Source: Clostridia bacterium
GTDB taxonomy: Bacteria > Bacillota > Clostridia > Christensenellales > CAG-138
Assembly (NCBI GenBank): GCA_017435185.1
Contig: JAFSFN010000178.1
Coordinates: 1 to 10,618 of the forward strand
Length of the DNA: 10,618 nt
Direction: 5' to 3'
The notes below the pieces were generated by a model that saw nothing but the letters and a program-made list of their open reading frames with translations, ran no database searches and was not told the origin of the DNA. Below are positions 1 to 4,000 of the stretch, one piece after another. The first letter of the stretch is position 1. Every line of letters begins with the position of its first letter. The position numbers and the translations under genes are program-made.

Positions 1-390
1 AGCCAAATCATCACCCGTGCCTTGCAGAAACTCATTAAGGACAACGACCTACCGCCCGTAGTTTTTCATAGCTTACGACATTCAAGCATCCCCTACAAGC
101 TGAAGCTCAACGGCGGCGATATTAAGTCTGTTCAGGGCGACTCAGGACACGCTCAAGTAAAAATGGTTACTGATGTGTATTCTCACATCATAGACGAGGA
201 CAGACGGCTCAATGCTCAAAGGTTTGAAGAAACCTTCTATCAAAAGAAAAACCCGTCAGAGGTCAACGGAGCGACCGCAGAGCCAAAGAAAGAGCCGCAA
301 GGCATAACTGAAGAAGCGATGCTAAACTATATGGTTCAAAACCCCGACTTCTTACAGAAGTTCAAAGTCCTACTCGGTGTAGGAAACTAA
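1..390 (+). CDS. Tyrosine recombinase/integrase, C-terminal part (5' end outside window)
   Basis: The frame is open from base 1, so this is the last 129 residues of a longer integrase of the lambda-Int/XerD superfamily, which cuts and rejoins DNA at attachment sites through a tyrosine nucleophile. The C-terminal catalytic signature is visible: the HSLRH box (His23 and Arg26 of the visible part), GH at residues 49-50, and VYSH with the catalytic Tyr60. The order and spacing fit the R-H-R-H-Y pattern; the first Arg of the pentad would be outside the window. The tail after residue 70 is a polar, Lys/Glu-rich extension ending in a short predicted helix, common in Firmicute phage and ICE integrases. 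A terminator follows 12 bases after the stop. The gene points towards the tRNA-Arg fragment at 996-1040, its probable target. The internal TTG at 22 is not the true start. Confidence 0.92.
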   Translation, partial: SQIITRALQKLIKDNDLPPVVFHSLRHSSIPYKLKLNGGDIKSVQGDSGHAQVKMVTDVYSHIIDEDRRLNAQRFEETFYQKKNPSEVNGATAEPKKEPQGITEEAMLNYMVQNPDFLQKFKVLLGVGN

Positions 391-402
391 ATACAAAGCA
401 CA

Positions 403-439
403 ACGGCAAGATCACTAAATGGTCTTGCCGTTTTCTTTT
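403..439 (+). terminator. Intrinsic terminator of the integrase gene
   Basis: An 11-bp stem, ACGGCAAGATC (403-413) with GGTCTTGCCGT (421-431), contains one T-G wobble and a 7-base loop. It is followed directly by a T-rich run, TTTTCTTTT. It begins 12 bases after the integrase stop codon and separates that gene from the small membrane-protein gene. Confidence 0.9.
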
Positions 440-471
440 CGCTTTAATGTGTAGAAAAATTCATAATTTTA

Positions 472-480
472 TGTTATACT
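472..480 (+). promoter_or_regulatory. Extended -10 promoter element for the small membrane protein
   Basis: TGTTATACT matches the extended -10 form TGnTATAAT with one mismatch, lies in AT-rich DNA just after the integrase terminator, and is 38 bases upstream of the next start codon. No good -35 hexamer is seen at 16-18 bases, which is normal for extended -10 promoters. Confidence 0.5.
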
Positions 481-517
481 AATTTATAATTAGGAATGAA
501 GAGGTAGGTGTGAAGTA

Positions 518-736
518 ATGAAGAAACCCAAAGAGTATAAAGTTAGCTCTACGCTTTTCTATATAGCTTCTGTTTTGTTTTTCTTATCAGCCGTTTTATG
601 TTTTGTTGGTGGAGATCATAATTCTATGGGCGTTATATGGTTATGTCTCGGTTCGACATTTCTATGTTTAGGCTCTGTTTTCCTGAAGAAATCAAAAGAG
701 AATTTTGAGAAAAACGAAGATATAGAGAATAAATAA
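518..736 (+). CDS. Small two-helix membrane protein (element cargo, function unknown)
   Basis: This 72-residue protein has a basic N-terminus, two hydrophobic segments (about residues 11-30 and 37-56) separated by a short Gly/Asp/His loop, and a charged Lys/Glu-rich C-terminal tail. That predicts a hairpin in the membrane with both ends in the cytoplasm. The start ATG is preceded by a purine-rich GAAGAGGTAGGTG stretch that can act as a ribosome site, and an extended -10 element lies upstream. I do not recognise a family. It sits alone between the integrase and the attachment site, so it is cargo of the mobile element and probably has its own promoter. Such genes may be superinfection-exclusion or toxin-like proteins, but nothing in the sequence proves this. 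Confidence 0.65.
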   Translation: MKKPKEYKVSSTLFYIASVLFFLSAVLCFVGGDHNSMGVIWLCLGSTFLCLGSVFLKKSKENFEKNEDIENK

Positions 737-995
737 GGTTTTTACTTAGCAAGAAAAAATGCGGTACTCGGTAACAGACCGAGGTACAAGCGATTAAATA
801 AAGGCATCTTGTGGGAATATAACCGTTTCCCTAAATCCGAACCCCTTGCTAATTCCCATCTAATTAGACGGTCGAAAACGGGGTAAAATTAGCAGTAATT
901 CCGTAACACAGCTTAACACTCATAGTGCGAAAAAGCCTTGAAAATACGGGATTATCGGGTACAGGAAGTGACTCTACAACCGAGTTTCGAGGTCA
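737..995. other. Non-coding end of the element with inverted and repeated motifs
   Basis: No credible gene is seen here. The stretch holds a hairpin at 764-787, three copies of TTAGCA(A)G (746-753 plus, 845-852 minus, 889-895 plus), crossing complementary pairs CCCC/GGGG and GCTAATT/AATTAGC between 842 and 894, and an inverted repeat AGGAAGTGAC/GTCACTCCT (962-971, 992-1000) at the junction. This is the place where integrase arm-type and core-type sites are expected. Assigning the repeats to integrase is inference. Confidence 0.5.
764..787. repeat. Hairpin-forming inverted repeat
   Basis: GTACTCGGT (764-772) pairs with ACCGAGGTAC (778-787) over nine base pairs with one bulged base and an AACAG loop. 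No T-run follows, so it is unlikely to be a terminator of the preceding small gene. It could be a protein-binding dyad or an RNA hairpin in its 3' region. Confidence 0.5.
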
Positions 996-1040
996 CTCCT
1001 AAGCGAAAGGCCACTGGTTCGAATCCAGTATGGCGCGCCA
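996..1040 (+). pseudogene. 3' fragment of tRNA-Arg(CCU), half of an attachment site
   Basis: Reading from 996: anticodon loop CTCCTAA with anticodon CCT at 998-1000, 3' anticodon strand GCGAA (1003-1007), variable region, T arm ACTGG-TTCGAAT-CCAGT (1013-1029), acceptor strand ATGGCGC (1030-1036), discriminator G and encoded CCA (1038-1040). The 5' half is absent. The five bases before the loop, GGTCA, do not pair with GCGAA, and no GCGCCAT acceptor strand is found upstream. The fragment is therefore what remains of the host tRNA after insertion at the anticodon loop. The working copy should be rebuilt at the far end of the element from the host 5' half and a copy of this 3' half carried by the element. 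Confidence 0.88.
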
Positions 1041-1041
1041 A

Positions 1042-1075
1042 AAAAAGACAGGTTTTGCAAAAAAACTGTCTTTTT
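1042..1075 (+). terminator. Terminator of the disrupted tRNA gene, probably bidirectional
   Basis: AAAAAGACAG (1042-1051) pairs perfectly with CTGTCTTTTT (1066-1075), and the loop GTTTTGCAAAAAAA can extend the stem. It lies two bases after the encoded CCA, as expected for the original chromosomal tRNA terminator. On the minus strand the A-run gives a T-run, so it can also end the lipoprotein gene at 1091-1561, whose stop is 16 bases away. Confidence 0.85.
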
Positions 1076-1090
1076 GATTGCATAAAAATT

Positions 1091-1561
1091 TTAATACTCA
1101 CAGAATTGCTCAAACAATTTGTTTATTGCAATTTCTGCATCGTAGTAATTTTCGGGGAAGGTATTACTGCCGTGAGCATCTATGATTGAGCCGTCCTGCA
1201 AAGTTATGGAAAGGCTGAAGCCTTCGCCGTCGAGAATATGTTGGTTTGACTTTTTGAAGCCGTTCCAAAGGTCGAGACGGTATTCTGTTGCTATATCAGA
1301 AAGGTCTTTAAGTATATCTTCGCTGCAATTTGTTGTGTATGTGTCTGAAAGCGTTTCGACACAAATTTGAGCTCCTTTCTCTGTTTTTTCTATGCTGTAT
1401 GTATAGAAACTTTCTGATGATGTACCGTGATGAGAAAAAGAGAACGATTGAATTTTGAGCGGTTCTTGTAAAGGCTTTTTTTCTGTTGTGCAACCGGTAA
1501 TAAGAATTAAAAATGCTACTGCAAGAACAGATATGATGAGTTTTGACAAGGTGTATTTCAT
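1091..1561 (-). CDS. Small lipoprotein of unknown function
   Basis: The 156-residue product begins with a lipoprotein signal: Lys-containing n-region, hydrophobic core, and lipobox ITGC with Cys24. It should be lipidated and held on the outer face of the membrane. The mature part has no membrane segment. Its C-terminal half shows a compact pattern (LWNGF about residues 98-102, then GEGFSLSITLQDGS and GSNTFPENYYDAEI) that looks like a small beta-rich extracytoplasmic domain seen in Clostridia; I give no family number. Cys67 and Cys79 might form a disulfide. The start is supported by AAGGAG ten bases ahead of the ATG. A -35/-10 pair (1610-1638) gives it its own promoter. It is the first host gene after the tRNA junction. 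Confidence 0.85.
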   Translation of the reverse strand: MKYTLSKLIISVLAVAFLILITGCTTEKKPLQEPLKIQSFSFSHHGTSSESFYTYSIEKTEKGAQICVETLSDTYTTNCSEDILKDLSDIATEYRLDLWNGFKKSNQHILDGEGFSLSITLQDGSIIDAHGSNTFPENYYDAEIAINKLFEQFCEY

Positions 1562-1591
1562 GATAACGATGCTCCTTTTTACGAAAACAGT

Positions 1592-1626
1592 AAAACCGCT
1601 GTTAAACTTATTTTAACAGCGGTTTT
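1592..1626 (-). terminator. Terminator downstream of the four-helix membrane protein gene
   Basis: A perfect 15-bp stem, AAAACCGCTGTTAAA (1592-1606) with TTTAACAGCGGTTTT (1612-1626), has a five-base loop. Read on the minus strand the stem ends in TTTT followed by ACTGTTTT, an interrupted U-tract. It lies 26 bases after the stop at 1652. The promoter of the next gene overlaps it. Confidence 0.75.
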
Positions 1627-1638
1627 GGACGTTCTCAA
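1610..1638 (-). promoter_or_regulatory. Sigma-A-type promoter of the 1091-1561 lipoprotein gene
   Basis: On the minus strand, TTGAGA (1633-1638, five of six consensus bases) is followed by exactly 17 bases and TAAAAT (1610-1615, five of six). Transcription would start near 1603 and give a leader of about 40 bases before the ATG at 1561. The -10 lies inside the upstream gene's terminator hairpin, so the new transcript contains only one arm of it and should not be terminated. Confidence 0.65.
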
Positions 1639-1651
1639 TCTTTTATTATTA

Positions 1652-2065
1652 TTAAGCCTTGTTTTTAACTGCGCCAAAGATATAGAGAACAGGAAGGACT
1701 AAGCCCATAAGAAGGTTGACAACGGAGAATGAACCGCCGCCGACAACATTCAATATTGAACCTATAACACAGAGAACTGCTACGATAGCACCCCATACGA
1801 TGCACTTCTGAGCATTTTCGGGCTTGTTGCAGTTTTTAACACCGATTATACCGGCGATAAACTGTGCAACTGCGCTTACGAGTGTGAAGATACCGGCCGT
1901 GTAAAGAAGACCGGATGAAAGAGCACCGTCACTGAGCAAGAGCAATGCAGCTATGCCGAGAATAGCGATGATACCTGTGATTATGGCAATAGCGCCGAAG
2001 ATAATCATAAGAATACCTGTTACTTTGAGAAATTTTGCGCCTTTTGCTTCTGTTTTGATTTCCAT
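1652..2065 (-). CDS. Four-helix small membrane protein, function unknown
   Basis: The protein is 137 residues when started at the ATG at 2063-2065, which has a near-ideal GGAGGAG seven bases ahead. A longer reading from 2107 lacks a ribosome site and is rejected. After a short charged N-terminus there are four hydrophobic segments: about residues 14-45, 50-75, 85-106 and 112-132, rich in Ile, Leu, Gly and Ala. A polar stretch containing CNKPENAQKC lies between the second and third. It is an integral membrane protein without an obvious active site, resembling small four-helix proteins of Firmicutes that are annotated only as hypothetical. It is the third gene of a predicted operon, 72 bases after the zinc-ribbon gene, and ends before a strong hairpin terminator. 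Confidence 0.85.
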   Translation of the reverse strand: MEIKTEAKGAKFLKVTGILMIIFGAIAIITGIIAILGIAALLLLSDGALSSGLLYTAGIFTLVSAVAQFIAGIIGVKNCNKPENAQKCIVWGAIVAVLCVIGSILNVVGGGSFSVVNLLMGLVLPVLYIFGAVKNKA

Positions 2066-2093
2066 TTTTCTCTCCTCCAAAAATTGGTTTATT

Positions 2094-2123
2094 TTCAATA
2101 AACACATATTGTGTTTTATTGAA
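2094..2123. repeat. AT-rich inverted repeat between two operon genes
   Basis: TTCAATAAACACA (2094-2106) and TGTGTTTTATTGAA (2110-2123) are complementary with one bulged base and a three-base spacer. It lies between the stop at 2138 and the ribosome site near 2075. No T-run follows on either strand, so it is more likely an operator, an mRNA processing or stability hairpin, or a weak attenuator. Confidence 0.55.
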
Positions 2124-2137
2124 GCAATGTAATGTTT

Positions 2138-2941
2138 TTATTTATTCAAAGGACTGCCGCAATATTCACAACAACCGTTTGAATCCGGAGTAGTAGTAGC
2201 CCGACACATGGGGCATATTACCGGCTTTTTGGGAGTGCTTGCCGCAATTGTGCTTTCTCTTTCTTGCTGACGCATTTGCACAAGTGCTTGCTTTATCTCA
2301 TTACCCATCTCGGAATATTCGATGAAATCCGGATGATTTCGAGGATTGAATTGCTGTTGCCCCAAAATTGTACCCAGTATACCGGGATTGATCAGTGCTC
2401 CCTCGGATTCTACATAAACAGTCGAGCTGTTCAACTGGAAGCGCATGTCATCGAAATACGGGTGATTGACGCGGATGGTTACATAGAAATCATAATTCCA
2501 TGTATAGCGAGGCGGATTATAGCTTACTTCGCGGCCGTCATCCAACCTGCGCTTTTCTTCACTGCGATCCTCGTCAATATCAAAGTCACAGCCGGTAATT
2601 TGAGAAAAGTCGATAACATCGGGATTCTCAGAACGTATATCGTTTGTTCTTACAACCATCAACTTACGATTGTCTTCATCGAAGACCACTTTTATATAGC
2701 GACCTATTGTGCGTGTGATATTGAACGCTTCAACTTTTTTGCTGTTTTCTTCTCTGTACGCAAGTTGTTGTCTGATATCTTCGACGGTACTGTGACGACG
2801 GTCGTCAAACCAGTAAGAAAGCTTTTTTGCGCAGTGTTTGCACAAATTGCCGTCTTCCAATTTGCGGTTGCCCAAAAGGCCTATCTCGCCGCCGCATATG
2901 TCGCATTCTTTTTTATCGAACAGTTTTCCGAAAAGTCCCAT
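2138..2941 (-). CDS. DUF4428-type zinc-ribbon protein
   Basis: The 267-residue product starts with MGLFGKLF and a four-cysteine zinc ribbon (Cys13/Cys16 and Cys34/Cys37, CDICGGEIG ... LCKHC), the pattern of the DUF4428 domain. A middle region (about residues 70-200) is beta-rich with the VIDFSQI and YDFYVTIRV strands commonly found after this domain. Near the C-terminus is a second zinc ribbon, CPMC (243-246) and CEYC (258-261). There is no signal peptide or membrane segment, so it is cytoplasmic, perhaps binding a partner at the membrane or nucleic acid; its biochemical role is not known. The start has AGGAGG seven bases upstream. It lies 26 bases after the lipoprotein gene 2968-3567 and before a membrane-protein gene, so the three are probably co-transcribed. 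Confidence 0.88.
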   Translation of the reverse strand: MGLFGKLFDKKECDICGGEIGLLGNRKLEDGNLCKHCAKKLSYWFDDRRHSTVEDIRQQLAYREENSKKVEAFNITRTIGRYIKVVFDEDNRKLMVVRTNDIRSENPDVIDFSQITGCDFDIDEDRSEEKRRLDDGREVSYNPPRYTWNYDFYVTIRVNHPYFDDMRFQLNSSTVYVESEGALINPGILGTILGQQQFNPRNHPDFIEYSEMGNEIKQALVQMRQQERESTIAASTPKKPVICPMCRATTTPDSNGCCEYCGSPLNK

Positions 2942-2967
2942 AGCCGAGCCTCCTGCTCTGTAAAAAA

Positions 2968-3567
2968 TTATTCAGCTGTTGCTTCGGGTGCTGCTGCTTC
3001 GCCTGTTGCTGTGATGCTTGCGATGATAGCCTGAACATCTGCATCTTCGAGGCTGATTTTGCCGCTGGATGTTTCAAGGAAGATGTTGACCTGATACTGC
3101 TGATCGTTTGCATCTTCTTCTGTCCAGATGACTGTGATGGGAAGATCAAAGCTCTTGCCTGTGAAGCCTTTCCATTCACGACCGCCGAGAGTCAAAGGCT
3201 CGATGTCTGTTGCTTCGTCGTACCATTCTTTGTCGGGTGTGAGCAAAGAAGAATTGGGACCGTAGTAAGTAACATGAATATAGGGCTTTGTAAGAGTGTC
3301 AAACTCTGTTTCGCCGCCCTTAACGATCTGAACCTGATCGGGGTTTGTTGCACCCTCAACATCGGAGAATATATCTGATACCGGGAATGCTTTCCAACCT
3401 TTGGGAACCATTGCGCTGACATTACCTGCATCAAAAACTTCGCCTGTTATTTCATCGGGATTGCCGCCGTTCTGTGCGGGGTCGTTGTTTTCAGCGGGCT
3501 TGCTGCAACCGACAAATGCGGACGCCAACATAACCAAAACCATCATTAATGCCAATACTTTTTTCAT
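2968..3567 (-). CDS. Lipoprotein, first gene of the lipoprotein/zinc-ribbon/membrane operon
   Basis: The 199-residue product has a lipoprotein signal ending in FVGC (Cys21), then an Asn/Pro/Gly-rich linker to about residue 40. The mature domain starts with GNVSAMVPKGWKAF, which resembles the beginning of PsbP/MOG1-like or DUF1795-type extracytoplasmic domains. It continues as alternating beta strands to about residue 185. The tail is Ala/Glu/Thr-rich low complexity. It should sit on the outer membrane face. The family is not certain. GGAGG lies ten bases ahead of the ATG. It is the promoter-proximal gene of the minus-strand operon, divergent from the LuxR-type regulator, with 433 bases between the two starts. 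I find no convincing -35/-10 pair for it. Confidence 0.88.
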   Translation of the reverse strand: MKKVLALMMVLVMLASAFVGCSKPAENNDPAQNGGNPDEITGEVFDAGNVSAMVPKGWKAFPVSDIFSDVEGATNPDQVQIVKGGETEFDTLTKPYIHVTYYGPNSSLLTPDKEWYDEATDIEPLTLGGREWKGFTGKSFDLPITVIWTEEDANDQQYQVNIFLETSSGKISLEDADVQAIIASITATGEAAAPEATAE

Positions 3568-3671
3568 TTTTTCATTTCCTCCATTGATATAAAAGTTTTA
3601 TTTTTGGGCTGTATCAGCCTTTGCCCCTATGTTATTTAACACAATGACACTGATAAAACAGTTTTTTGTGT

Positions 3672-3700
3672 TTGGATAAACTTGAAATTTATGATATAAT
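3672..3700 (+). promoter_or_regulatory. Extended -10 promoter for the leader RNA and LuxR-type gene
   Basis: TGATATAAT (3692-3700) is a perfect extended -10 element. TTGGAT (3672-3677) lies 17 bases upstream as a weak -35. Start of transcription is expected near 3707, giving a leader of about 290 bases before the LuxR-type gene. The next bases are a 15-base tandem repeat, which may be an operator. Confidence 0.6.
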
Positions 3701-3730
3701 TATATAGCTATCGATTTATATAGCTATCGA
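3700..3730. repeat. Two tandem copies of a 15-base repeat
   Basis: TTATATAGCTATCGA occurs at 3700-3714 and again at 3716-3730, identical, one base apart (period 16). Each copy holds the self-complementary core ATAGCTAT. The repeat starts at the last base of the -10 hexamer and covers the expected transcription start. Confidence 0.85.
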
Positions 3731-3930
3731 GGCGGTCTCTGTCTTCGTTGGCGCGCTTACAGAGACTTTTGAAAATAAGGGCACCCCGATAATGAGGCCT
3801 AAACCAGCATTAAGGCAAAAGTCAGCCGTATACCCTTCTTCGGCAACCTTATATTACGAATTGTATCGATTATGATAACAATTGTCCCCACACTTGGGGA
3901 ATTTTGAAGTGTGGGGAATTACGGTTTTTC
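3707..3930 (+). ncRNA. Candidate structured leader RNA upstream of the LuxR-type gene
   Basis: There is no gene in 3568-4000. After a good promoter the + strand can fold as follows: an 8-bp hairpin GTCTCTGT/ACAGAGAC (3735-3742, 3759-3766); a closing stem ATAAGG/CCTTAT (3775-3780, 3847-3852) enclosing two 4-bp hairpins with 12-base loops, GCCT/AGGC (3797-3800, 3813-3816) and GCCG/CGGC (3825-3828, 3841-3844); a possible pseudoknot of AAGGG (3777-3781) with CCCTT (3833-3837); a hairpin AATTGTATC/GATAACAATT (3859-3867, 3874-3883); and a 10-bp GC-rich hairpin at 3886-3916. I do not recognise a known riboswitch class. It may be a cis-regulatory leader or a free small RNA. The fold is hand-derived and not conservation-tested. 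Confidence 0.4.
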
Positions 3931-3957
3931 CTAAAAAAGTGTGGGAAAAAGTGTGGG
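3886..3957 (+). promoter_or_regulatory. AAGTGTGGG repeat array with alternative hairpins
   Basis: CCCCACACTT (3886-3895) pairs perfectly with AAGTGTGGGG (3907-3916) across an 11-base loop. Two further AAGTGTGGG copies follow at 3937-3945 and 3949-3957, inside an exact tandem 12-base unit AAAAAGTGTGGG (3934-3945, 3946-3957). The CCCCACACTT arm could pair with any of the three copies, or through CCCC with GGGG at 3896-3899. The 3886-3916 hairpin is followed eight bases later by TTTTT (3925-3929), so it could be a poor terminator. The array ends 43 bases before the LuxR-type start codon and could act as an RNA switch or a protein-binding array. Confidence 0.5.
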
Positions 3958-4000
3958 ATTGCATAATTTGAGCAATATAAATGGTCAAGGGAGCGGCTTT

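Larger units (their letters stand above)
1..996. mobile_element. End of an integrative element (prophage or ICE type)
   Basis: The left part of the window carries a tyrosine recombinase gene, a small AT-rich membrane-protein gene and a repeat-containing non-coding stretch. It stops exactly where a tRNA-Arg(CCU) gene resumes at its anticodon loop. A recombinase gene next to a tRNA fragment is the standard signature of tyrosine-integrase elements that target tRNA genes. Only this end is visible; the rest of the element, including the reconstituted tRNA, should lie to the left. No phage structural or conjugation genes are visible, so the element type cannot be decided. The right limit is exact only to within the few bases of the crossover region near 993-1000. 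Confidence 0.75.

Noticed and set aside
938..1189. An open frame crossing the tRNA fragment, the terminator and the 3' end of the lipoprotein gene.
   Set aside because: It spans RNA-gene and terminator sequence, has no ribosome site and no protein-like composition.
2066..2107. A 14-residue N-terminal extension of the four-helix membrane protein.
   Set aside because: It would start inside an inverted repeat with no ribosome site, while GGAGGAG lies just ahead of the internal ATG at 2063-2065.
2264..3034. A long open frame on the plus strand opposite the DUF4428 gene.
   Set aside because: It is antisense to a gene with zinc-ribbon motifs and a ribosome site. Its product is a low-quality hydrophobic translation without a family pattern or ribosome site.
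3797..3807. GCCTAAACCA resembles a stretch of class-I c-di-GMP (GEMM) riboswitches.
   Set aside because: The other conserved GEMM parts, the GCAAAG-type segment and the tetraloop/receptor helix, are not found in the right order, so a ten-base match is not enough.
3859..3883. AATTGT ... GATAACAATT looks like the ends of the E. coli lac operator.
   Set aside because: The spacing is four bases longer than in lacO and no LacI-family gene is present. It is better described as a simple hairpin.
3941..4000. An upstream GTG in-frame extension of the LuxR-type protein.
   Set aside because: It starts inside the GTGTGGG repeat array, has no ribosome site and gives a non-hydrophobic extension unlike the rest of the N-terminus.
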